Shown: piece by piece, positions 18,876-26,224 of the stretch
Layout of the letters: each line of letters starts with the position of its first letter
How positions within the stretch are numbered: position 1 is the first letter of the stretch
Source of the DNA: Streptomyces melanogenes
Lineage (GTDB): Bacteria; Actinomycetota; Actinomycetes; Streptomycetales; Streptomycetaceae
Direction: 5' to 3'
NCBI RefSeq assembly: GCF_014649795.1
Contig: NZ_BMTS01000023.1
Span: 56,876-120,875, forward strand
DNA length: 64,000 nt
Notes under the pieces: generated by a model
Databases searched by the model: none
What the model saw: only the letters and a program-made list of their open reading frames with translations
What the model was told of the DNA's origin: nothing
Made by a program: the position numbers and the translations under genes

Positions 18876-19154
18876 GGTCGAGACAGCTGCTCGAGTGAGG
18901 ACGGAGGAATCTATGCCCAAGGGCCCGCCGGCTGGGCGACGTGGCTGAGCGACTGCGACAGATCGTTCACCAACGTGGATCAGCTCTGGTACGTGGACCC
19001 CGCCCACAGCGCCGACCCCGCCCGGATCGCCAACCTCTTTGGCCGCGCCCTCGAACCCGACCGCGGATGGGGCGGGGCCAACGAGTCTCCGGTTGTGACC
19101 AATGACTACGACGGACGACCCAATCAGCGGTGGACCCTGATCTACGGGCCGTGA
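18876..19154 (+). pseudogene. Decapitated ricin/beta-trefoil lectin-like remnant
   Basis: An open frame of about 92 codons follows an in-frame TGA at 18873 but has no usable start codon. It encodes a plausible secreted-protein tail, including SDCDRSFTNVDQLWYVDP and a terminal NQRWTLIYGP that resembles the QxW motif of ricin-type lectin repeats. The 5' part is missing. It lies between the cluster terminator and the transposase scrap, as expected for a rearranged edge. The lectin assignment rests on a short motif and is tentative. Confidence 0.45.
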
Positions 19155-19217
19155 AACCGGCACCACACCTGCCTGGGGTCGGCCCCCACGAGTCCTCATG
19201 GGCTGTTGAGCGGACCA

Positions 19218-19388
19218 TCAGCGAAGCCAGAGCCGGATCGCCGCGAGGGTGACCGTGCCGTGAAAAACGTACGCTCTCTTGTCGTACCTGGTTGCCACGG
19301 ACCGGAAGCCCTTGAGCGCGTTGACGGTCCGCTCTACTTCGTTTCTCGGGGAATAGCGTGCCCGGTCGAAACTGGTGGGGCGACCGCC
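19218..19388 (-). mobile_element. IS5-family transposase, C-terminal fragment
   Basis: On the minus strand the segment GGRPTSFDRARYSPRN..VER..NALKGFRSVATRYDKRA matches the end of IS5-type DDE transposases, including the glutamate (VER) of the catalytic triad and the ATRYDK block. Only about 57 codons remain. The upstream part of the open frame (19389-19469) does not look like transposase. No terminal repeats were found. It is a dead remnant next to the biosynthetic cluster. Confidence 0.7.
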
Positions 19389-19504
19389 GCGGCTGCCGAG
19401 CCCAGGCGGTGTCACACAGATCGCCCCGTCCCACAAACCGACAGAACGATCCGCCGACATGCCCGTCACCCGACGCCTCGGACAGGCTCTAGTCAGGGTC
19501 TGGA

Positions 19505-19819
19505 CTAGCGTGGCCGTTCCACAGTCGCCAGCACCTGCCGTTCATGGTCGACACGGTAGAACTTCCCCCGTTCCAGCTGGTGATGGGGGACGCTCAGCAC
19601 CGCGAGGTCAGCCGATTCCCGTTCTCTCGTCTCAGGGGAGACGTAACCAAGAGCGGTCTGCTCCATCTGTTCGCGGGTGCGGACCTCGGCTCCGGGCAGG
19701 TTGACCACTTGATGAATGTGGTGGATTGCCCCGCTGCCTCTGTTGTACACGACAAACACATACCGTGATTCGGGCTCTACGGGTCCGTCCGTTCCGCCGA
19801 GAGGGTCTTGCGACAGCAT
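19505..19819 (-). CDS. Small hypothetical protein (104 aa)
   Basis: Not recognised. It starts at ATG 19819 with GGAG 8 nt upstream and lies 4 nt after the stop of the gene at 19824-20147, so the two form an operon. The product is hydrophilic, without signal peptide or membrane segment. It contains YVFVVYNRGSGAIHHIHQVV and a repeated pattern of Glu, Arg and Gln. The RBS and coupling support a real gene. Confidence 0.6.
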   Translation of the reverse strand: MLSQDPLGGTDGPVEPESRYVFVVYNRGSGAIHHIHQVVNLPGAEVRTREQMEQTALGYVSPETRERESADLAVLSVPHHQLERGKFYRVDHERQVLATVERPR

Positions 19820-19823
19820 GTGA

Positions 19824-20147
19824 TCAGCTCCATCGGAAGATATTGCAAACGGCGGTGCCTTCTTGCCTTGAGCCGAGCGCGAGCGCGAACGTGACGCTTG
19901 TCAGATGCTCGTCGAACACGGTGTTCGGCCAGTTGTAGAAGTTGTCGCCGAAATCCGTCACGTTCTCCGGCCCTGCGGGATTCGGGCGTGTCCGGAAGCC
20001 GCGAATGCCCGAATTGCAAAGGCCTTCGCCATCGGCCTGCCCCAGGCTGACCTGTCCCACGGCTTTCTGGGCGCCGATGTTCATCTCCAGCGTGCCGCCT
20101 CCGGTGCTGGACCAGAGGATGTTCCAGTTCATTTCGGCGATCGGCAT
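19824..20147 (-). CDS. Small hypothetical protein (107 aa)
   Basis: Not recognised. Start ATG 20147 was chosen because AGAAGG lies just upstream; an open frame extends further but without an RBS. The sequence is rich in Gly, Asn and Trp (MNWNILWSSTGGGTLEMNIG, NFYNWPNTVFDEHLTS) and resembles a small beta-rich cytoplasmic protein. It has no signal peptide. A palindrome about 70 nt upstream (20219-20238) may control this gene and its partner at 19505-19819. Confidence 0.6.
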   Translation of the reverse strand: MPIAEMNWNILWSSTGGGTLEMNIGAQKAVGQVSLGQADGEGLCNSGIRGFRTRPNPAGPENVTDFGDNFYNWPNTVFDEHLTSVTFALALGSRQEGTAVCNIFRWS

Positions 20148-20218
20148 GGGTGCCCTTCTTCTTTTGCCGGAATCAAGCGCGTGGCAGCGGCGTGCGCTTT
20201 CGAAGGGTAATTGCATCA

Positions 20219-20238
20219 TCACCCTTGGTTAAGGGTGA
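20219..20238. promoter_or_regulatory. Palindromic operator candidate TCACC-N10-GGTGA
   Basis: Eight-bp arms TCACCCTT / AAGGGTGA are separated by GGTT, about 70 nt upstream of the small-gene operon that starts at 20147. A further AAGGGT half-site lies at 20203. It resembles the palindromes at 20302 and 21452, suggesting a common regulator. Confidence 0.5.
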
Positions 20239-20301
20239 CCGCAACCTGCCGGAGGTGCCAGCTGGTGTCCGACGTCGTTGAGGTAGGACCTGAAGTGAGT
20301 G

Positions 20302-20324
20302 CGTCACCGGTTTGACTGGTGACG
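20302..20324. promoter_or_regulatory. Palindromic operator candidate TCACC-N9-GGTGA
   Basis: Arms CGTCACC / GGTGACG are perfect and extend to 10 bp with one mismatch. The site lies 64 nt upstream of the alpha/beta hydrolase start, in the expected promoter region. Confidence 0.5.
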
Positions 20325-20388
20325 TCTTCCCGTGCGACAGTCGGAGTGCGCGCATCGTCGGTACACGTGAACGAGCGAGGGGCGTCAC

Positions 20389-21447
20389 ATGATCAACAGG
20401 CGTGGGTTCGGTACGGCTGTGGGACTGGGTACGGGCGCGGCTGCGGTCTCGCTGGCGGGGGTGCACGGGTCGCGGGCCGCGTCCGCCGCTCCGCGGCGCG
20501 CGTCCACGGCAACGGCGGCGTCCGCCGCCCCCGTCGCGCACGCCGCCTTCTCGCGGTTGAAGCAGATCAGGGCCGGCCTGCTGAACGTCGGCTACGCCGA
20601 ACTGGGCCCCGCCCACGGCCCCGCCGTCATCTGCCTGCACGGCTGGCCGTACGACATCCACAGCTATGTCGACGTCGCCCCGATGCTGGCCGAGGCGGGC
20701 TACCGAGTAGTCGTTCCGTACCTGCGCGGCCACGGCACGACGCGCTTCCTCTCCGAGCGGACCTTCCGCAACGCCCAGCAGTCCGCCATCGCGCTCGACA
20801 TCATCGCCCTGATGGACGCCCTGAAGATCGAGAAGGCGGTTCTGGCCGGCTTCGACTGGGGTTCGCGCACCGCCGACATCATCGCCGCGCTCCGGCCCGA
20901 CCGCTGCAAGGCCCTCGTCTCGGTGAGCGGATACCTCATCACCAACCTTGAGGCCAACCTGAAGCCGCTGTCCGCCAGCGCTGAGCACACCTGGTGGTAC
21001 CAGTACTACTTCGCCACCGAGCGAGGCAGGCTCGCCATGGAGGACAAGACCCTGCGCCACGATCTGACCAGGCTCGTCTGGGAAACCGTCTCCCCGACGT
21101 GGGACTTCGACGACGGCACCTTCGAGCGCACCGCCGAGGCCTTCGACAACCCCGACTACGCCGCCGTCGTCATCCACAACTACCGCTGGCGGCTGGGGCT
21201 CGCCGACGGGGAACGCCGCTACGACCTCCTGGAACGGCGGCTCGCCGCACGGCCGTTCATCGGTGTTCCCGCCATCACCCTCGACCCCGAACGGGATCCC
21301 TTCACCGCTCCGGGCGACGGCGCCTCGTACCGCGACAGGTTCACCGGCGAGTACGAGCACCGGACCCTGAAGGGAGTCGGCCACAACCTGCCGCAGGAGG
21401 CACCCGCCGCCTTCTCCCAGGCCGTCGTCGACGTGAGCCGCATCTGA
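20389..21447 (+). CDS. Tat-exported alpha/beta hydrolase, epoxide hydrolase-like
   Basis: 352 residues. The N-terminus has a twin-arginine signal (NRRGFG followed by a small-residue hydrophobic stretch). The hydrolase core shows HGWP (oxyanion region) and GFDWGS, where the nucleophile is Asp not Ser, as in epoxide hydrolases and haloalkane dehalogenases. The catalytic His is in GVGHNLPQE. The RBS GAGGGG is upstream of ATG 20389. Palindromes flank the gene on both sides. The substrate is unknown; a role in tailoring or detoxification beside the cluster is possible but not shown. Confidence 0.85.
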   Translation: MINRRGFGTAVGLGTGAAAVSLAGVHGSRAASAAPRRASTATAASAAPVAHAAFSRLKQIRAGLLNVGYAELGPAHGPAVICLHGWPYDIHSYVDVAPMLAEAGYRVVVPYLRGHGTTRFLSERTFRNAQQSAIALDIIALMDALKIEKAVLAGFDWGSRTADIIAALRPDRCKALVSVSGYLITNLEANLKPLSASAEHTWWYQYYFATERGRLAMEDKTLRHDLTRLVWETVSPTWDFDDGTFERTAEAFDNPDYAAVVIHNYRWRLGLADGERRYDLLERRLAARPFIGVPAITLDPERDPFTAPGDGASYRDRFTGEYEHRTLKGVGHNLPQEAPAAFSQAVVDVSRI

Positions 21448-21451
21448 AGTC

Positions 21452-21470
21452 TCACCTGTTGGTCAGGTGA
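21452..21470. promoter_or_regulatory. Palindromic operator candidate TCACC-N9-GGTGA
   Basis: Perfect 7-bp arms TCACCTG / CAGGTGA with a 5-nt centre begin 4 nt after the hydrolase stop and about 55 nt before the next small gene. The spacing (19 bp end to end) equals that of the core of the 20302 site. No U-run follows, so an operator is more likely than a terminator. Confidence 0.45.
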
Positions 21471-21522
21471 CGTACGTGAGCTTGTTCCGCCAGTCCGAGC
21501 AGCGACCGAACGGAGTCCAGTC

Positions 21523-21717
21523 ATGGAGAGCACGCAGATAACGGACAGTGGTGCGGCGGCGCGACGAGCGCGGTTCGGCAGTCTGCCGGAGCGCATCCGC
21601 CAAGAGGACATGGTCAAAGAGAAGTCGGCGACGGCGAGCGACCCGGCACGGTACGCCTTCAATCCCGAGGGCTCATGGCGGTCCTTCTCCTGCCTCGCCG
21701 TCGACCTGGGGCTGTGA
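21523..21717 (+). CDS. Small hypothetical protein (64 aa)
   Basis: ATG 21523 has GGAG 10 nt upstream. The product is hydrophilic with a charged middle (RFGSLPERIRQEDMVKEK) and ends in SCLAVDLGL. No signal or membrane segment is present and no family is assigned with confidence. It sits between the palindrome at 21452 and the leaderless CGNR gene, so it may belong to the same regulon. Confidence 0.6.
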   Translation: MESTQITDSGAAARRARFGSLPERIRQEDMVKEKSATASDPARYAFNPEGSWRSFSCLAVDLGL

Positions 21718-21722
21718 GGAAC

Positions 21723-21751
21723 TTGTCGGGCATACCGTCACCTGCCAGAAT
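21723..21751 (+). promoter_or_regulatory. Leaderless promoter of the CGNR gene
   Basis: TTGTCG (21723-21728), a 17-nt spacer and CAGAAT (21746-21751) form a good housekeeping-type promoter. The GTG start at 21758 lies 6 nt after the -10 box, so the transcript should begin at the start codon. A TCACCTG half-site lies in the spacer at 21738-21744. Confidence 0.6.
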
Positions 21752-21757
21752 GGTGAT

Positions 21758-22318
21758 GTGAACCTCGACCATGTCTTCGTCTGCGGAAACCCGGCGCTCG
21801 ACTTCGTCGCCACGCTCCGAGCGCGCCGTTCGCTGTGCTTCGAGATGTTCGTGACGCCGGACAGGCTGAACGCGTGGTACGTGGAGTCGGGCATCGTCGA
21901 CGCGGTCTCCCCGAGCCGGGAGACCGACGTCGACGAGGCGACGACCGTACGGGAAGCCATGTATCAGCTGGTCACCGCCCGTCGGCTCGCGGAAGACTAC
22001 GACAGGGCGGCACTGACCGTACTCAACAACGCGGCACGCAAACCGTCCGCAGTGCCCCAGCTGACCCCGTCGGGGCGCTGGACGCAGGCAACGCCGGAAG
22101 AAGCCCTGTCCATGGTGGCCCGCCAGGCCATCGAGCTCCTGAGCGGACCGGACGTCCCCCTGCTCAAGGAGTGCGGCAACCCGGAGTGCACCCGCACTTA
22201 CATCGACCGTTCACGGGGGATGCGTCGGCAGTGGTGCGGGATGGAGTCCTGCGGCAACAAGATCAAGGCAGCGGCGTACCGCGCCCGCAAGAGGACCGAC
22301 CCCGCTCCGGCCCACTGA
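21758..22318 (+). CDS. CGNR zinc-finger (ABATE-type) transcriptional regulator
   Basis: 186 residues. The N-terminal part (FVCGNPALDFVATLRARR) matches ABATE-like stress-associated domains. The C-terminal part has CGNPECTRTYIDRS and the CGNR-like CGMESCGNKIKAAAYRARKR, a zinc-binding DNA-binding finger. GTG 21758 was chosen from homologous N-terminal layout and the leaderless promoter. It is a candidate regulator for the palindromes in this zone, though such proteins are not well characterised. Confidence 0.85.
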   Translation: MNLDHVFVCGNPALDFVATLRARRSLCFEMFVTPDRLNAWYVESGIVDAVSPSRETDVDEATTVREAMYQLVTARRLAEDYDRAALTVLNNAARKPSAVPQLTPSGRWTQATPEEALSMVARQAIELLSGPDVPLLKECGNPECTRTYIDRSRGMRRQWCGMESCGNKIKAAAYRARKRTDPAPAH

Positions 22319-22361
22319 GGTGCCGCACCGGCTCGACCGCCGCGCTCGTGTCGAAGGCGGA

Positions 22362-22862
22362 TCAGCGGCCGGTCGACCCGTCGATCAGTTCGCGGAGGAT
22401 GTCCGCGTGGCCCGCATGACGGCCGGTTTCCTCGATCATGTGGGTCAAGGCCCAGCGGACGCTGGGACCGGCGCGCCCCGGCCGTCGTCGGGGGACGGGT
22501 GCGCTGAGATCGGTGCACCCGTCGAGCACGTCGTTCGCACGCTCGATGGTGTCTCGGTAGCGGGCCACGACATCGGTCACGCTGTCCGCCGGGGCGGCCT
22601 GGAACGTGGCCTGCCAGTCGGTGACGTCGTCGCCGAGGAACAGCGAACGCTCGACGTACGTCAGGTGGTTGAGCAGGCCGAGCAGGTTGGTGCCCGAGAG
22701 CACTGCGGCCGTGCGGACCTGTGGCTCGGATGTGCTGTCGACCTTCGCGGCGATGGAGGCCCGGAGGTAGTCGAGGAATCCGCGCAACACCTCGGTTTCG
22801 CTGCTTCCGGTCCGGGGCGGCGGGGTGTCGCGACGGCGGTTGCCGTGGGTGGTGCCGGCCAT
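22362..22862 (-). CDS. DinB / DUF664 family protein
   Basis: 166 residues with a four-helix DinB-like fold. Metal-site positions are seen in LLNHLTYVERS (first His) and MIEETGRHAGHADILRE (last His pair). Members act as thiol-dependent S-transferases or are uncharacterised. ATG 22862 has AAGG upstream. The frame stays open upstream into the broken methyltransferase, but that is chance. A second family member lies at 41716-42222. Confidence 0.8.
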   Translation of the reverse strand: MAGTTHGNRRRDTPPPRTGSSETEVLRGFLDYLRASIAAKVDSTSEPQVRTAAVLSGTNLLGLLNHLTYVERSLFLGDDVTDWQATFQAAPADSVTDVVARYRDTIERANDVLDGCTDLSAPVPRRRPGRAGPSVRWALTHMIEETGRHAGHADILRELIDGSTGR

Positions 22863-22905
22863 CGGGGCTCGCCTTCTTTCGTCGTTGGCCATGTCGGGCG
22901 CCGAG

Positions 22906-23519
22906 TCAGGCGGTGCGGCGGACGAGAAGGACATGGTCGGTGACCTCGGCGGTGCGCCCGTCCGGCCCGGTCGCGGTCCGGCGGGGTGTGTCGGCCCTAT
23001 CGATCGTCCATGTCCGCGGGGGCAGTTGGAGACCGGCGGCGACTTCCTGCGGGCTGAGGTAGCGGGTGTCGGCGTCCTGGTACCAAGACCACGGTGCGGC
23101 CGAGCCGTGGTCGACGACCAGCAGCCTTCCGCCCGGGCGCAGGGCGTGGGCGGCCGCCCGCAGGACGGCCGTCCGGTCCAGGTCCAAGGGCGTGTGCAGA
23201 TCAGGTCGAAGTCGCCGGGCGGGAAGGACGTGTGCAGGTCGTGCCGCACGGCGCTCACGCGGTCGCCCAGGCCGTGTGATTGGGCGAGAGTGGTGAGACG
23301 TTCGACCGCGACGGCCGAGATGTCGGTGGCGGTGACGTGCCAGCCCCGGCGGGCGAGCCACAGTGCGTCACCGCCGGCGCCGCATCCGCGGTCCAGCGCG
23401 TGACCGGGCGTCAGACTGATCACCGTCTCGGTGAGGCGAGCGTTGGGTTGCGGATTGTCGGCTGACGGCCGGGCCGCGTAGTGGCGGTCCCAGAACGCGA
23501 CCGCATCGGTGGTGCTCAT
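22906..23519 (-). pseudogene. Class I SAM methyltransferase, frameshifted
   Basis: Translation from ATG 23519 (strong GAGGAG RBS) gives a normal methyltransferase start, with a SAM motif close to ALDLGCGxGGDALWLA (here ALDRGCGAGGDALWLA), up to GDFDLI near nt 23202. Homology continues in another frame with LHTPLDLDRTAVLRAAAHAL and LRPGGRLLVVDHG to a stop at 22906. About four residues usually found at the join are missing, so a small deletion of about 10-14 nt fits better than a single-base error. The gene is probably inactive. Confidence 0.75.
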
Positions 23520-23684
23520 TCAAGACTCCTCGCGTCGGTGGGTGCCCAGTGTGGGCAGGCGCACCACGGCCTGGCACGGAATCTTGCGGTAATGGCAAGG
23601 TGGGTCATGGATTCTCGTAGCGGGCGGTGTGCCCAGCCGTTCATGAGGCGTCCCTCCGTGGTGCGGGTCTGAGGCTCCGGCAGG

Positions 23685-24566
23685 TCAGTGAGGTGTGGGC
23701 GCCTGGGGCAGGAGGGTGGGCCAGTCCTGGGTAACGGCCCAGTCGGTGAAGCTGCGCCAGCCGACCTCGGGGTAGTCGCGACGCAGCCCGGTGACGTCGA
23801 CGTCGAGGCCGACGGTGGTGAAGTACTCGAACATGGCTGCCAGGTCCTCCGAGTGGGTCCGGACGTAAGCCAGGGGTACCTCCTGGTGGGCGATCGCGAC
23901 GCCGGTGGCCGTCGTGAGGGTTTCCGCGATCTGCGCGGGAGTGAGCTCGTCGGAGGCGATGTCGATGCGGCGGCCGGTGAACTCGTCACGGCGCTGCAGG
24001 GCCAGCGCGGCGAAGGCGCCGATGTCGGCGGCCGAGATGAGCGTGAGGGGCTGGTCGGCGGGCATCGGCCAGGCGAAGGTGCCGCCGCGCAGCCCGTCGA
24101 GGGTCCAGCCGCTGGCGTAGTTGTCCATGAAGGCGGCCGGGGCGATCACCGTCCACGGAACTCCCGCCGCACGCAGGTGGTGCTCGATGAGTTGCTTGCT
24201 GTCGTAGTGCGGGACGCCGGTGTTGCGGTCGGCGTGGGCGGCGGAGGTGAACACGATGTGCTCGATACGGGTCTTGGCCGCCGCGTCGACGAGTGCCTTG
24301 CCCTGCCGCACCTCGATGGTGGTGTCGGTGCCGAACGGGGTGGTGACCGCGAAGAGGGAGTCCGCTCCGGCGAGGGCGGCCTCCAGCGAGGGGTGGTCGT
24401 CGAAGTCGGCGTGACGTATCTCGGCACCGAGGCCGCGCAGGGCGTCGGCGGCGGGTGAGCTGGGCGTGCGGGTGAGGGCGCGGACCTGGTGGCCGGCAGA
24501 CAGCAGGGCGCGGGCGGTGGCTCCACCCTGGGCGCCGGTGGCCCCGGTGACGGCGACGGTGAGCAT
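23685..24566 (-). CDS. NmrA-like NAD(P)-binding protein (SDR family)
   Basis: 293 residues. The N-terminal Rossmann motif is TGATGAQGGATARAL. Conserved blocks are FTSAAHADRN and PWTVIAPAAFMDNY, typical of NmrA/HSCARG or NAD(P)H:quinone oxidoreductase type 2 proteins. ATG 24566 follows GGAG. Triple palindromes at 24588-24646 lie directly upstream, but no regulator gene is divergent from it. Confidence 0.88.
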   Translation of the reverse strand: MLTVAVTGATGAQGGATARALLSAGHQVRALTRTPSSPAADALRGLGAEIRHADFDDHPSLEAALAGADSLFAVTTPFGTDTTIEVRQGKALVDAAAKTRIEHIVFTSAAHADRNTGVPHYDSKQLIEHHLRAAGVPWTVIAPAAFMDNYASGWTLDGLRGGTFAWPMPADQPLTLISAADIGAFAALALQRRDEFTGRRIDIASDELTPAQIAETLTTATGVAIAHQEVPLAYVRTHSEDLAAMFEYFTTVGLDVDVTGLRRDYPEVGWRSFTDWAVTQDWPTLLPQAPTPH

Positions 24567-24587
24567 GATTCTCCAAAGGGTTCTATT

Positions 24588-24646
24588 ACTGCGAGACGCA
24601 TTGACTGCGCTACGCAGAAGAGTAGCGCATTTGCTGCGCCGCGCAG
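24588..24646. promoter_or_regulatory. Three tandem CTGCG-NN-CGCA(G) palindromes
   Basis: Boxes lie at 24588-24600, 24604-24617 and 24633-24646, each close to (A/G)CTGCGnnrCGCA. The outer edges also form ATTACTGCG / CGCAGTAAT. They begin 22 nt upstream of the NmrA-like start, suggesting cooperative binding of a dimeric repressor. Confidence 0.6.
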
Positions 24647-24721
24647 TAATCGTGGGCATGATCCGGATCACCGAGCCGTGCCGGGTCCGGTTGCAGAGGA
24701 GAGGAACCACTCCCCAGTCGC

Positions 24722-26224
24722 TCAGCCCAAGGCGGCCGCCGCCCCCTTGAGTACCAACCCGCATCCCAGGAAGAGCACCACGAACGCGGTGCCGAGCGGT
24801 GCGAACCGGTTGGCCGCTGCGGCGAGTCGTCCGCGCGTCCGTGTCCGCCCCAGTCGCACGAGGCGTTCCCCGATCCGGACCGCCGCGTACCCGGCAGCCG
24901 TGAGGGTGAGGGCGAGCCCGGCCCCGTACGCGAGGACCAGCAGGGCCCCGAACCACGCCTGCCCGAGCGCCGCCGCCCCGACGAGCACCACGACGGCCGA
25001 GGGGCTGGGCACGAGCCCGCCCGCGAACCCGAGCAGGACGGTTCCGCGCAGGCCGACGGGCCGGTGGTGATCGTGATGGTGGTCGTCGTGCGGGTGTGAA
25101 TGGCCGTGCGTGTGAGGAGAGTTGGACTCGTGACTGTGCCCGTGCCCGTGCGGGTGTTCCTTCTGGTGGCGCCGGTTGCGCCATGCCCTGCGTACGAGGA
25201 CCGTGCCCGCGCCCGCCACCAGTGCGCCGCTGACCACGCCCAGCCAGGACACCACCGAGGGCGTCGCCGCCGAGCCCGCGGCGATCAGGCCGCCGAGTGC
25301 GAACACCCCGAGGGTGTGGGTGAGGGTCACCGAGGCGCCGAGCGCCAGCACCTGGCGCAGTGAACCGCGTCCGCCCGCGGCCGCGGCGGCCGCCATCATC
25401 GTCTTGCCGTGCCCGGGGGCGAGCGCGTGGAGCGCGCCGAGCAGCAGCGCGGTGCCGAGGGCCAGGGCCGCGAAGCCGGCGGTGAGGTCGCGCCGAGCCA
25501 CCAGACCGGTCAGCGCCCGGGTCCAGCGGTCGGCGCCGCGCGGCAGCACCCCGGTGGCGGCGGGGCCGGGGGAGTCCGTGGCCAGCGGCGGTCCGCCGGG
25601 CGCGGCGCGCAGCTCGGCCGAGGTCCGGTCGGGCGGTGAGGACAGCAGGCCGGCCGGATAGCGTACGAGCCGGTCGGAGACCGAACGAGTGGGCACCGAG
25701 GCCGCCTTGAGGGTCATGCGATCGGCCCGTGCGGTGATCTCGCGCCAGCCGGGGCCGTGCCGGGCCGGAGCGTGGAAGTCCACGGCCAGTTCGGCCGCGT
25801 CGGGCAGGGGAGCGGCGAGGAGGCATTCGAGCCGGAGTGTGACGAGCCCGGCCTGTCCGGGCCGGACCTGCGCGGAACCGCTCTCCACGGTGAGGGCGGC
25901 GGGCCGTCCGGCGGCGGTGACCGTGCTGTCCCGGGCGGCGGCCCGGCACCGCTCGGCCGCCCAGGCGGACCGCTCGTCCGCGGTCATCTCGGCGGCCCGC
26001 GCCTGGGTGGCGGGGATCTCCGCGAGGTCCTCGACGTGGTCGACGGTGAGTTTGCCGGGGGCGACGACCAGGCCCTCGTAGTGGTTGACGGTGAAGTTGC
26101 CCAGGGGGTGCGCGGGGGCGGCGGCCGACGCCGTGGAGGCCAGGAGGGGGCCGACGAGTGCGGCGACGGCGAGGAGCGCTCCGCCCGCGACCGTGCCGAG
26201 CCGAAGAGGCCGGGGCCGGTTCAT
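24722..26224 (-). CDS. NicO/RcnA-type nickel/cobalt transporter with extracytoplasmic N-domain
   Basis: 500 residues. A signal-like hydrophobic N-terminus (10-35) is followed by an external domain to about 240, then about six membrane segments. The family motif HALAPGHGK is at 266-274. A long His-rich loop (about 357-388, with HGHGHSH and DDHHHDHH) suggests divalent metal binding. The start overlaps the stop of the TPR gene as ATGA. The ion transported, Ni/Co or another metal, cannot be decided. Confidence 0.87.
   Translation of the reverse strand: MNRPRPLRLGTVAGGALLAVAALVGPLLASTASAAAPAHPLGNFTVNHYEGLVVAPGKLTVDHVEDLAEIPATQARAAEMTADERSAWAAERCRAAARDSTVTAAGRPAALTVESGSAQVRPGQAGLVTLRLECLLAAPLPDAAELAVDFHAPARHGPGWREITARADRMTLKAASVPTRSVSDRLVRYPAGLLSSPPDRTSAELRAAPGGPPLATDSPGPAATGVLPRGADRWTRALTGLVARRDLTAGFAALALGTALLLGALHALAPGHGKTMMAAAAAAGGRGSLRQVLALGASVTLTHTLGVFALGGLIAAGSAATPSVVSWLGVVSGALVAGAGTVLVRRAWRNRRHQKEHPHGHGHSHESNSPHTHGHSHPHDDHHHDHHRPVGLRGTVLLGFAGGLVPSPSAVVVLVGAAALGQAWFGALLVLAYGAGLALTLTAAGYAAVRIGERLVRLGRTRTRGRLAAAANRFAPLGTAFVVLFLGCGLVLKGAAAALG

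Noticed and set aside
22362..23519. A single 385-residue methyltransferase-DinB fusion
   Set aside because: The middle is out-of-frame translation of the methyltransferase; the DinB part has its own start and RBS at 22862.
23685..25949. A 754-residue protein containing the NmrA-like domain
   Set aside because: The upstream part is a shadow of the transporter gene; the real start is ATG 24566 with GGAG.
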